DNA of 64,000 nucleotides from Bursaphelenchus xylophilus (taxonomy: Eukaryota > Nematoda > Chromadorea > Rhabditida > Aphelenchoididae). Under the pieces are notes generated by a model, which was not told the DNA's origin, searched no databases, and was given only the letters and a program-made list of their open reading frames with translations. Made by a program: the position numbers and the translations under genes. The stretch's first letter is position 1. Every line of letters starts with the position of its first letter. The stretch lies in contig CAJFCV020000006.1 in assembly GCA_904066235.2 (NCBI GenBank), forward strand, positions 5,084,001 through 5,148,000. Direction: 5' to 3'. Below, one piece after another: positions 23,825 through 34,518 of the stretch.

Positions 23825-25740
23825 TTTTGTCCTTTCAATTTACTGCAACCTCTGGCCCAGGGTTCACCGCCTAACAGTTATTTGACATGCACGGTAATGA
23901 GACGATAAATGTAACTAATAACCTTTACCAGCCAATAAATGTCACCAGTCTGAACACGCAAATTTAAAAAGGCGGAAACTCAATAATGTTTACAAGATTC
24001 GATACTACATATTGGCATGGCTAAACAGTATTTAAATACTAACTTACAAGTGCATTCCGCGAAATGTGTTAAAATTTGAACAAGGCTAATAATAATGGAA
24101 TGCTTTAAGCAGGTATTTATATATACTGCGTTTACTGAAAATATAATTTCAGTAAACATTTAAAGACAAAATACTGACGTAGGTGCGACATTTTGATAGC
24201 AAGAACAATCAGAAGGAATCGGCGTATAAAAATGGGGCAAAACGAGATGTAGATTTCTGATTTTACTTTTAAAAGTAGAGTAATCTTGTGAACAGTTGGC
24301 AGGTGAGAAATAAATATAAGAACTAAAGCAATTGATCATGCAGAAGGCAAATCAATCGTTTGATGCCAAAATGAAGGCGTGAAATTGGTTTCCGGTCATT
24401 CATTGGCTGTAAAGCCCCTGCCATTCATGTTCTTGCATATTTGTAACGATATCGTCAAAAATCGGTTTCTCAAAATTTTTCCATCATGTTTGGAAGTAAA
24501 CCCTACAAAACGAAACAAATACATAACTCTGACAATGAGCTGCCGCGACTAATGAAAGCCGAATAGATTGATTTCGAACTTCCTTTGTCATTAATTTCTC
24601 CGTACAAAGCAAAACTGTGTCTTCCGAACAGCTGACCGAAGTATAATACAATCTTGGAGTAACAACGAAATTGAACCCTTTTACGTCTTGAATGAGTCAC
24701 TTTTTCAGTATACGTCTTGCCCACCCCAGCGAGTTACAAAATCCTGCCTTAGGAGATCACTACAATTTAAGAAAGCGACATTTTGTTTTGGACAATGGAT
24801 TTTCAAGTGTTTCCCGGTCATTGCAAACATTTTCAAATGTTTTTTAAACGCGATTGTCATCACGACACTGTCAAGCGTATATTGTAATGTTTCTTTTTTC
24901 AATTAAATATTATCTAGTCACATTTGGGAATTGTTTAATATGCATTATTGCGATTGTATGGCGACGTCTCATATCTCCAATTGATTGCCCAATCCGTAAC
25001 TGGCAACGTTGCAACTAGAACAATGAAGTTGAAACAAGCGACGTTCTAGAATCGAAGTACGTTTTCTTGTCAAAAATGTAATAACTGTGACGTTAGAAAC
25101 GCAGAAATATTAATTAAATTATAGATATAACGCCCCACTCATGACTAAATTGGTATCTTTGGTGGAGAGATCTGCAAACAATAATTTGAAGGTCGGGAAT
25201 GACGCCAAAAGAGGTGAATATAGCAATAACAGGGAGAAACCTGCAATTTGGAGAGGGGAAAATAAAACGATAACTGTGGGAAAATGAATACTGTAGCCTT
25301 AAAAGAGCCCACATCGGAATTCAACTCAAGAATTGCCCCTCACTTACAAAAAGGTAAGATTTGAAGCCTAAGGTCAGGTGTTGCGTGCAACTAAATGCCT
25401 TCGAACAACTATAATAAATGCCTTCGAAGTCAACGCAAATGGTTTACGTTTTACCAAAAAATTACACAGTATTTTGACCCATTTCCGTATGTGGTTTATT
25501 TTTACGTCAAAAATTTCACCCTGGATTGTCCTTGAACCAATTTAACATTTGCAAATCTTGGAAATACCACAATTAAAAATCTCAGGGAATCCTCATATCG
25601 TATCTTTAAAGATGTGCTTGATTTTCAACATTCTTTTATTCAAAACTACAGTACTTTTTTACAAATGAGGCACAATAACAGTTTTGTCTGTTGGAAATTA
25701 CAATTACATAATGATTTTCTACACTTTACATCACGAATCA
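23825..25740. other. Intergenic between array copies 1 and 2
   Basis: No coding frame, tRNA or clear repeat was seen. Open frames at 24503-24906 and 25114-25314 have no receptor-like or other recognisable content, so no extra broken receptor copy lies here. Confidence 0.5.
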
Positions 25741-28700
25741 TCATGAATCCTTTTGAAATAGAGAGCTCTGGCGAGGTCGATTTGTAATAGTTAGTGGATG
25801 CGTATGCGTATTATTGACATAGACTTCAACCGAAGAGGATTCGAAGCCTCCTCTTATTAACCGAATGAAGAAGAGTCGGTAAGGACGCACAAAATACATG
25901 GTCGTCACACTGTTGATGAGGGGCGCTGAAGTCGCCAACATGCTCGAAACAACGTCAGGGAAGAGAGAACCACCGGTTCGATTCAAGGCAACCGAGATGT
26001 AGATGACTTGGGAGAAGCTGGAGAAGACCGGGGAGATCGCCTGCAAACAATACTTTTAATCTTAATGTAATTGTACACTAAAAGAAAAAACATCAAATTC
26101 AAATTCATCAAAATAAAACATCACGCATTTATGATGTCGACGACATCAAAAGCAGGAGATTTTGATGTTTTCATCAAAAAATTTTTTTTGATGTTTGGGT
26201 TTATCAAATTGCAATTCGCAAATTGAACTCCAAAAAGAAAGATACAAGAAATCGGTCGGATTTCTCTTCATAAATTTTGCTACTTTTTGTAAACGATCGT
26301 GATTGTCAGGTGAGGTAAGCGAATTTTGTTGTTGTTTTCTTTTATGTTTAGATCAGTAAATGAAAGGTTATGTAACTTCGTTTGCAAGGTCTTTGGATTT
26401 AAATTTTATCGAATTTCTTTCAATTTCAGGCCTTTCTTTATATTGCACTTGACTTCAGAGCGACTCCCGTTCTGGGTGTGTTGTTTTCCCGCAAAATGAA
26501 TATGCTCCATCACACAGCAACATCATCAATTGGGTAATGGAAGTTGGCACCATCAAGACCTATCCGCTTTACCGCAAGGTCTGCCCGGACGTGAAGGATT
26601 ACCTGGACTTGCGCTCCGCCTAACTAGAAGGAGAATTACATCTATAACTGTTTAGGGAATACTCGTCGTGGTATCTTATCCATGGTGAGCTCGTAAAATA
26701 TTTTCAGAATTTTAAAATTTTGATTGTGTAAATTTATAGGTGGATGTCAATTTTTCCGTCAAGGACCATCATCAACCCGTGATAATCTCCATCGTCAGCA
26801 TTAACATGGAAGAGTTGGAATGGTGTTTTCGGTAAGACGGCCTGCGGTTGATGACGGTAAAATTAACATCGTGTATTTGCAGGCCTGTGCCGTCCAGAAG
26901 CTTGATGATCAATGGAAAACAGTATACTTTCGATATTTCAGAAGTCGGGATTCATCAAACATGTGAGTTATTTATATTGTAGTAGTTTGATCTTTAGGCC
27001 ATGCGATGCGGGCACCCGGTGGTAATGGCGTGGTGAATGACATGTTCCACGACGCAACGACCCTGTCTTCCGATCGTTGTCTGGGATCAGAGCCAGAAAC
27101 ACCCGTTTCATTGAGTTTGCATAAAGGCGACATGGTCAACTTCTTTGAATATTACAGCCATTTGGCTGAAATTATGTTGTGGCTAACGGTTTATTTGAAT
27201 AAATCGTTTAACTAACATTATTTGTATCATTTTTTGATAAATTATCAGAAATATTTGATTTTCCAAACATCAAAAATTTTTGATGTGCGCCACATCAAAA
27301 AAAAACATCGCATTTTTTTTTTCTTTTTGATGAAACGAAACATCAAAAAAATTTTTTTGATGTTTTTATCAAAATCTAATAGACTGATGAAAAACATCAA
27401 AAATTTATGATGTTTTTTCTTTCAGTGTATTGTATTTTGTAGAATACGAGGAAATCTATGTTCAAAACTAAATTTTTTGTGTCTTTGTGTTCCTTGTTAC
27501 ACTGAAGATATAGAATTCCATGGCTTGAGATAGCCCGAACTCACGTAAAACACGTTTTCAACGTGCGCGTTGCAGAGAGACAAAATTTTGTAGTATATAA
27601 AAGAGTTTGCAGAAATTAGACAAATGTCAAATTTTTAGACATGTCTTCCTAATTTTAACAAGGAAAGTACTTTTATGGGGGCTCCTACTTTTTGACGGGA
27701 CATATCTCAAAAAATCAGGAAAAATGTGCTGATCAAGGATATATAAATCTTAGCTGCCCATTTTAAGTTTTTAGGGGTGAAAACTCAATCGGAAGTTGAC
27801 TTAAAGTCCTATATAAACCCCTTTTCGCTTAATTTTTCACAGGTTTACAATTTTTATTTTGGCTTAAAATGATGTTTATTCGGTTTCTAAGACGTAATAA
27901 ACCAGTCTTGGCCCAAAAATTTATTTTTCCGACCTTCAACTTTAAAAAAAGTTGATTCAGCCCAAAAGGGAAATCGAACCCGTGCGGCGTTCCCCCTCTT
28001 GATTCCCAGACTACGGCACTAACCACTCGGCCACGCCGCTCTCTTCCGAAGGAAGAGACCGACTGCGCTTTTTATCGTTTCGAATGCCTGCGCCTTTTGT
28101 AGGGAAATTAAGTCAGTTTTTGGGCATTTTCACCCCTAAAAACCTAAAATGGGCAGCTAAGATTTATATATCCTTGATCAGCACATTTTTTCTGATTTTT
28201 TGAGATATGTCCCGTCAAAAAGTAGGAGCCCCCATAAAAGTACTTTCCTTGTAAGAAACGCAAAGCAGCCCTGTAAATCCGGGATAATTTTTTTAAAACT
28301 CACCATAACAAACAGCGCTTTGCTCAACTCCGCATGTAACTTCTTTGTCCTCTTCCCCATTATGCTTTCTTTTGCTTTCAAATTTTGCCGAATCTTTCGA
28401 TCCGCGATAACAATGTTAATCAAAGCCAACGTGGACATCAGAGAAAAGTATGCAAAGTAAATCTGCATTGGTGGGCTCTCCTAAAAGGCATAAATAACAT
28501 TACAAATTTTGTAAAATCTCTAAAAGACCAGATGATCACAAAAAAATAACATAAGAATAATCGCAAAAAGTTATGTTGCAATCTTTGATTACTTTACATA
28601 GAAAGCGACTTTTCTGGATGGTCTTTCGCTTGTAGCAAATGTGAGTGTAAAAAATTGGACACGAAAATGTTTTTTCCGGTGATGAAATGGATCTATTCAA

Positions 28701-30480
28701 AGACCAAGTAATTTGGAGTGCTTGGAATGTGGTTTGAATATGTCATCCAAAACTGTGCAGTAAAATTATTTTTCAACGCTTTACTTCCTGGAAGAAGATA
28801 AAATTACTGCTAATAGGGCTTGTTAAAGCCCTTTTGCGGCCTATTTATTTTTGATCTATGCATGTTTACCATGGTTTGTTTAAATTTGTATACGAGGTTG
28901 TTAAACAGCAGGTTCTAGTCTGGTTCTAAGGATTTTCTTTATTCTCTCTTCTACAAATTTTTTTGTTTCTTACAATTAAAAGTTTGCGACAGACAGACGT
29001 TCAATCCCATTTGTAATAAAGGCCTTTGCAGTGTTATAAAAACAGGTATCATCTCACCCCATGAATACAAAACCAGCCAAACCTATTTGCAATTGACAGA
29101 CAATACTTTAGTAAACATAAAGGAGTTGAAAAATGGAAAATACAAACTCAGTAAATCTCATCTCTTTAAAGCGTAAGATAACTCACGAATTTCTTGCCGA
29201 AGACGAGATTCTCATCAAAGTCAATCTTCATCAACTCCATTACATTACTGACCAGTGCTGCATCTTTACCGACGAAGTATACAAAATAGATTAGATATGT
29301 CCCAATTGAGCTCATAATTAGCACCATTGTAGCTTGGATTAATAAAAGGCTCCATGGAGGAGCAGAGCCGCTAAAAAAGGATTGAAATTAGCGTAAAGTT
29401 TAATTAAAAAGGGGTGTAAAAGTGTAATAACTTACTGTTTAATGATATACAGTCGGTAATTATACTGGACTGGGACTGTTAGCCAACTTAGAGCCACAAA
29501 AAATCCGCCGATCACCAGAATAGCGTCGCAGATTATCTGAGGAAACGGTAGCATGGGGTCGGTCAACAATAACAGCGATTTATCGGACACAATAAACATC
29601 TAAAAACCATTTTTCATTTTTTAATTATTTCTTACGTGATTAGCACATAAATTGAGCAAAGAATATGTAAAGTCAATTACTGCTCCAGCCAATAAAATCG
29701 GACGAATATTTGGCATCTTCCGCGACTTCTTTAGCACCAAATACAAGAGCATTGAACTGGTTGAAAAGGAAATACAGTTGAAAGAAAACCCGATCCATTT
29801 GTGGAGATCTGTAATTGAAACACATGAAAAAAGGAATACCTAAAGGAAGGCTATTCTACACCAATAACTTTGATGTATTTACTCTAGAAAAGCCGTGCTG
29901 CCGTAATTTGGATGTAACTTGGCATAAATTTAGATCGATAGTTTATTGGGAATTTCTAACTCTCTCCTTGCAGCAGCTGACATCTTTCATAGCTTACAGA
30001 ACCATCAGATTTTCAATGACACGGCCGAAAAACGTTTTTCTTTGACCGCTATCCAAATTTTTCATAGTTGCTCACCGCGACTATAAAAAATTTTGTTTAA
30101 TCGCCAGATTAAAACGCTTGCTTTCAAGAAAACACTTTTGTTGAACTTTATAAAAACAGGAGACCACTTCAAATTTGTAAATTGTTTCAAGTTTCATATC
30201 CTTGTAGGCCAGACCACCCATAAATTTTATTGTTCTTTAGCTGCTTGTACTTTTAGACATGGATATTACATAAAAATCAAAAACAAAGCTTTGTAATCAA
30301 GTCTCCTAGTTTTTCAGTATTACAATTTTCGAAATTACCGAAACTTTTTTCAGTGATTACAATCTCTGTTTTTATTGCCGGAATTTTCAAGAATTACAGT
30401 AACAGATTCTTTTTTAGCTTCCCAGACAAACCTTAACAACTGTCACGTAGACACTTACAAAATATTCTCTGATTACTCAT
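25741..30480 (-). CDS. Srd-like serpentine chemoreceptor, array copy 2 (transposon-bearing intron)
   Basis: Six exons on the minus strand (30480-30459, 29808-29636, 29599-29436, 29370-29187, 28480-28304, 26040-25741) with the same sizes and phases as copy 1 give 339 residues. The helix 7 motif is PLINSVTTMYFVRPYR and the loop before helix 6 is MGKRTKKLHAELSKALFVM. The first exon (MSNQRIF) lies 650 bp upstream of exon 2 and was recognised by its 22-nt length, phase and similarity to copy 1. The last intron (26041-28303, about 2.3 kb) is by far the longest in the array and contains two inverted-repeat transposons at 26076-27427 and 27659-28251. The exons are intact, so the gene may still be functional if this intron is removed. 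Confidence 0.85.
26074..27429. mobile_element. CACTA-like inverted-repeat transposon carrying a spliced gene
   Basis: The element spans 26076-27427 (1352 bp). Both ends read CACTRAAAGAAAAAACATC in inverted orientation, flanked by TA on each side (26074-26075, 27428-27429), consistent with a 2-bp duplication or TA target. CACTA-group elements begin CACT[A/G] and have short duplications. Each end holds a cluster of CATCAAA/TTTGATG motifs in both orientations over about 130-190 bp, as in subterminal transposase-binding arrays. The interior holds a plus-strand six-exon open gene (26344-27215) but no transposase I recognise. It sits in the last intron of receptor copy 2 and is antisense to it. Confidence 0.8.
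26344..27215 (+). CDS. Unrecognised spliced gene inside the CACTA-like element
   Basis: Exons 26344-26388, 26459-26578, 26628-26684, 26740-26831, 26883-26962 and 26998-27215 join with consistent phases (0,0,0,2,1) to give 203 residues and a stop. Introns are 35-70 nt with GT-AG ends. The first exon and the start codon are the least certain. From 26459 onwards the frame looks protein-like, with pieces such as NEYAPSHSNIINWVMEVG and FDISEVGIHQTCHAMR, and a hydrophobic HLAEIMLWLTVYL near the C-terminus. I recognise no DDE/DDD transposase, zinc finger or other family. It may be an accessory protein of the transposon or a captured host gene. It is transcribed opposite to the host receptor gene. 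Confidence 0.5.
27656..28254. mobile_element. Inverted-repeat MITE with 125-bp arms and TAA duplication
   Basis: The arms 27659-27783 and 28127-28251 are near-perfect inverted copies of about 125 bp, starting CAAGGAAAGTACTTTTATGG. TAA flanks both ends (27656-27658 and 28252-28254), a 3-bp duplication like that of PIF/Harbinger elements. No transposase frame is present in the 343-bp centre, which instead holds a tRNA-like segment on the minus strand. It lies 230 bp from the CACTA-like element in the same receptor intron. Confidence 0.85.
27968..28040 (-). ncRNA. tRNA(Ser/Leu)-like sequence with A and B boxes, probably degenerate
   Basis: On the minus strand the sequence reads GCGGCGTGGCCGAGTGG at the start and CACGGGTTCGATTTCCC at the end. 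It therefore has the TGGCCGAGTGG A box of class II tRNAs and a canonical GGGTTCGA B box, the two internal Pol III promoter parts. The D arm can form. The 3' sequence after the B box does not pair with the 5' end, so a normal acceptor stem is missing. The 5' GCGGCGT instead pairs perfectly with ACGCCGC just before the T arm. It is probably a tRNA pseudogene or tRNA-derived promoter captured by the MITE. Confidence 0.5.
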
Positions 30481-32377
30481 CATCTTCTGCTCCTAGAAGA
30501 CCTTGATATGTTACCACTTCGAATCCAGTCTTCACTTCAAATAGAGGCTTAATAATTCAGAGATATGAACAGTAATAACCGTATTAAACAATAATATTTT
30601 TCCCAAAAACACGCGGAATTCTCATGCCCTGAGGGAAAACGCGATAAAGTTTGTAATTGGGACTACTGTTAGGAGTAATGGTAAAGATAATTATTTCAGA
30701 GGTAGTGCAAGGGAATGCACATAATTGAGGATCTTGGGAAGACGGTAACTTGTAATTAACCATACTACAAAGGCGTTGACGCTCTGTAAAGCCGCGTCAA
30801 GTCAATGTAAATGCGGAAATAATCTTTGAGATTGGTACTATTATTATAATGCACGTCGTGCAGTAACATCCATTGGACACGGAAATAATTGTACTAGAAA
30901 TATTTCATGACTTGTACAAAAGTTGCAAAAGGATGCAAACGTAATGAACGTAACGGGAAGACACACAGAGTTCATATTCCCAAAGATTTCAAGCGTTTGG
31001 CCAAATTATTTTTGTCGAGAATTATCTTTTGTTCCAAGAAATACTCAAAGTGACCTCTTCACAAAGTTTCCCAGTACAGAATAGGACCAAACAGTGTGAC
31101 TTTCGGTCGGAAAAAAGTTACTTTGGGAAAAAGAAAAAAGTCAACCAAAATTATATGGCCGGATAAACGTTTAATTAACGCGAGATGGATGGAATGGTTT
31201 GCAGAAGTGACAGAACGCCTACATGAGGGGTGACTGACACATGTTCCGATATTAATTTCTCAAGTTTCAGATTGTATTCTAAGAATAGATGCGCGAAATT
31301 TGAAGTTGTACTGGAAGAGGGGACATTTCAGAGCAATCTTTGGTGTTTTAATGAGGGAAGTACCGGGGAGTAAAAGATTTCAAATCTATGCGTGCAGCGC
31401 CTCACTGGGTTACACAACAGGAAGGGCTATGGAAAATGAAAACAATTCATCAGAGAAAAACAATATTTTTAGCAGCAACCTTGCGGATCTTGCACCAAAA
31501 AGTATTACTTTTGACGTCGAAATTTTTGAATATTTGCGAAAATTGTGTGAGGCAATGTACAAAAATTAAAAAGTATAAAGACGATGTCAAGAATGTTTCG
31601 AACACGCCTCAAAACATGTTTTTTCCACGAATGTTTATGCTATTTTTCAAAATTATTAGCCCATTCACAACTTTTTTTAACATCATCCAAATTGATGACT
31701 AAAAAATGGCAACATATTATATATAATTTAGCGCCCTTGCAATACACGACCAGCTGAACCTACGCGTCCTGAAATAGTTTTCATGACAAACTAAATATCT
31801 CTTTTACAAGGTGTCATTACAGATTGATTAGTTTGAAGCGTAATCTTCTAAAAGCATAAGCAAAATTAATAGAATATATGAAGCTGAGCTGTGTAACTGC
31901 TAACTTTGTAAATTGTAGTGCCCAAAACGTGGCGAATGTGTTCTAAATTGGGAGAAGAACGTCTAAAAAAACGTGGGCTGTCCTATTAAAATTAAAAAAA
32001 ACTTGAGATGGACATTTCAACTTGGCAGACAAGTACAAAACCACTGAAGACACAGGCGGAACAAGCGTTTATTTCACCGTTTTTCGACGACATTTTGTTT
32101 TCACAAAAGAATGTAGAAGTTTGAAAATGACGTACAGACCTTGGGAAACCTAATTTTACACGATAACAATTTCGAAGTCCCTTGAAACTATTGGATTTTG
32201 AAAAAAGTTGTTTTGTTACATAATAATTTCCAGGGAAGTCGTTAAAGTTACACTTTGTTTTCTTTAATGAGCGAAAGAATGAGATGTATTTATATTATAT
32301 AACTGTTGTAGGTTACAGTAGCGATTCTTGTTATTTTCAAATTACGATGCGATGTCCTGCAAGGTCTACATCATATC
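30481..32377. other. Intergenic between array copies 2 and 3, first part
   Basis: No convincing gene. Overlapping frames at 31300-31702 on the plus strand have no recognisable features or splice partners. Confidence 0.5.
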
Positions 32378-32523
32378 AGTCTGTCGGAAAAATAACGGCG
32401 GATCGTCGCGCCTCGTCATCGCTTTGCGACGGCTGCCGAAGCTGGAGATATGGTGCGCGGTAGAGGCGAGGCGAGACATTTTGCTGCGACGATTCGCCGT
32501 TATTTTTCCGACAGACTCATATC
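32372..32523. mobile_element. Short GC-rich fold-back element
   Basis: Inverted arms GTCTGTCGGAAAAATAACGG (from 32379) and its complement (ending 32516) enclose a roughly 138-bp GC-rich hairpin in AT-rich DNA. The flanks repeat CATATC on both sides (left 32372-32377, right beginning 32517-32518), consistent with a 6-7 bp target duplication. No coding capacity. It is likely a tiny MITE. The superfamily is undetermined because the exact element end is ambiguous by one base. Confidence 0.7.
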
Positions 32524-34518
32524 TTTAAAAAATATTTTCACGCTCAGAACCCACGTAGAAATGGCTAAAAAAACCTTATATATGTGTCATTTATAGACGT
32601 TTGTGTAATATGACGCAAAAGATGAAACTTGGCAAAAATAGGCCTTGTATGTTATAATTTCCGAAGAAAAGGGGTTTTTTAAGGATGGTTTGGTATTTAA
32701 AATGTGCCAAGGTGGGAGGTCCCAAATTAAAAAATAAATGTTTGTTTTGGAGTTTTTTTACAACCAACGGATAGACAATGAAGGCTGCTTATAACAAACA
32801 AAATTTGGTGATTCCCAAAGGAATTGAAAAATTGAGTGTCTGACTTGGAAACTTTCCTTGCCAGCTTGCTTTGAAGGAGATTCTTAGAAGTGTGACATAA
32901 TGTATAAAAGGCGAACTAAGAATAAATTTATCGAATGCTGAAGCCAGGTTTGTCATCATACGCTTTACTATAATAAAATCGCATAAATTTTAAGGTCTTT
33001 TTGGGGCATTTCAGGGTCAAAAAATTGGCTTCTACGTGTTAAGGACAACTTTCCACAGCAACGACAGGCAGACTTCTCAAAAAAGAAGAAATGACCTGTT
33101 TCTAGCTACAATCCCGTTCGTATCGATTTGGCCTCAAACGACTACAAAAGCATGCTAAAGAACTTGCCAAAGAACGAGCATTCCTTGTCCCTCTTCTACG
33201 TGCTATATGCAATTCGAGGAATGCATTCTGAATCACAATTACAGTTATGCCAGGGAATACTGACGAAATGCTCAAGTTCTCTTCAAAACAATGCAGTCTC
33301 AATTCCATAGGGATCACTACAAATTTAGCTAATAGGGCTATTATAGATTTCTTGAAACACCCTGTATAACAACCCATGCCTTAAATCCAAATTGCCGACA
33401 TTGCAATTATTCCGCCCGAGGAAAACAAACAAATGCGTAAATTTACATAGACCGTAGGAAGCAAAAAGTGACGAGATTGATGTAAATTAACATCCATGCT
33501 TTTACTTTTGTTAATGGATCTTTTTTATCGGAACTCTTTATTTGGGTCCGGTTGGGTTTTGGTCCAATACGTATAGCTAATGTTTATTAAAAAATTGTTG
33601 TTATTGGACTAATGCAGAGCATTGCCTTCTTTGAAAGCTCTTTTTGGATAGCCATTTTAAAAATTTGGGCGTTATTCCTACTCTTTGACACACATTCCAA
33701 CCTTTTGGCCAACTTTTTTCGAGACTACAAAGCCATTCTGACACTAGCCCATCCAGATTTTTACCTAGCTATTTTTAAAAAATCTGGCCGTCATTTCAAC
33801 CCATTGGCAAGCAGGTCAAACCATTTTGCCATATTGGCTATACATTTGATCCAATCCAATCAAATGTATCGCCCGATCTGCCCCAAACGAAGAGCAGTTC
33901 ACAGCAAGTCTTACACTGTCAGTACGGGATACAAAATTAGCCTTTATTCTCGCCATCTACAATCCTACACGACACATTTGACTCAAAAAAGATGGATGCC
34001 GTTTACTCTTTATACTGATTCCCCTGTCAATACACAATAAAAAGTCGTTTACATTGAAAAGACCAGATGAGACACGGAACTGGCATTTCTAGTAATAAAT
34101 ACTGGTAATAACAGCGTTTAATGATTCGGAATGGCACGAGTGTAAGGCAAAACATCAGATATTACACTAGATACCAGAAACACATAGTTAGAGAATATTG
34201 TAAGTAACAATGTTGTGATGAAAAGTTATTCTATTAGTACGAAAATGTGACGCTTGGCATGTTATTTCAATCCCGGTGCCCATAACTGGTCATTAGGGAC
34301 CCATTAAGTTAACAAAAAGTTAAAGATTGTAGAAAGTAACATGACTACTAAGGGCGTGTATTGTAAGCGTGTTGTGAGTAGTAATTATGCAAGAAATGGA
34401 CTTGTAATAGGAGGAATTAATTTTGATTACATAACCGATTTCGAAAACAAGAATTTATAATACAATCATTACTGACTATTAAGATGTTTTGATAGAGGTA
34501 TATAATTTTAGCAACTTA
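32524..34518. other. Intergenic between array copies 2 and 3, second part
   Basis: Frames at 33102-33377 (minus) and 33612-34040 (plus, 142 codons) are low-complexity and not recognised. An ACACCCTGTA string at 33357 resembles a mariner-type terminal repeat, but no partner end was found. Confidence 0.4.

Noticed and set aside
33340..33372. ACACCCTGTA string like a mariner end
   Set aside because: No matching opposite end or transposase remnant nearby.
33612..34040. 142-codon plus-strand frame
   Set aside because: Its composition comes from repeated CCATTTT/TTGGC strings. No protein features and nothing upstream or downstream extends it.
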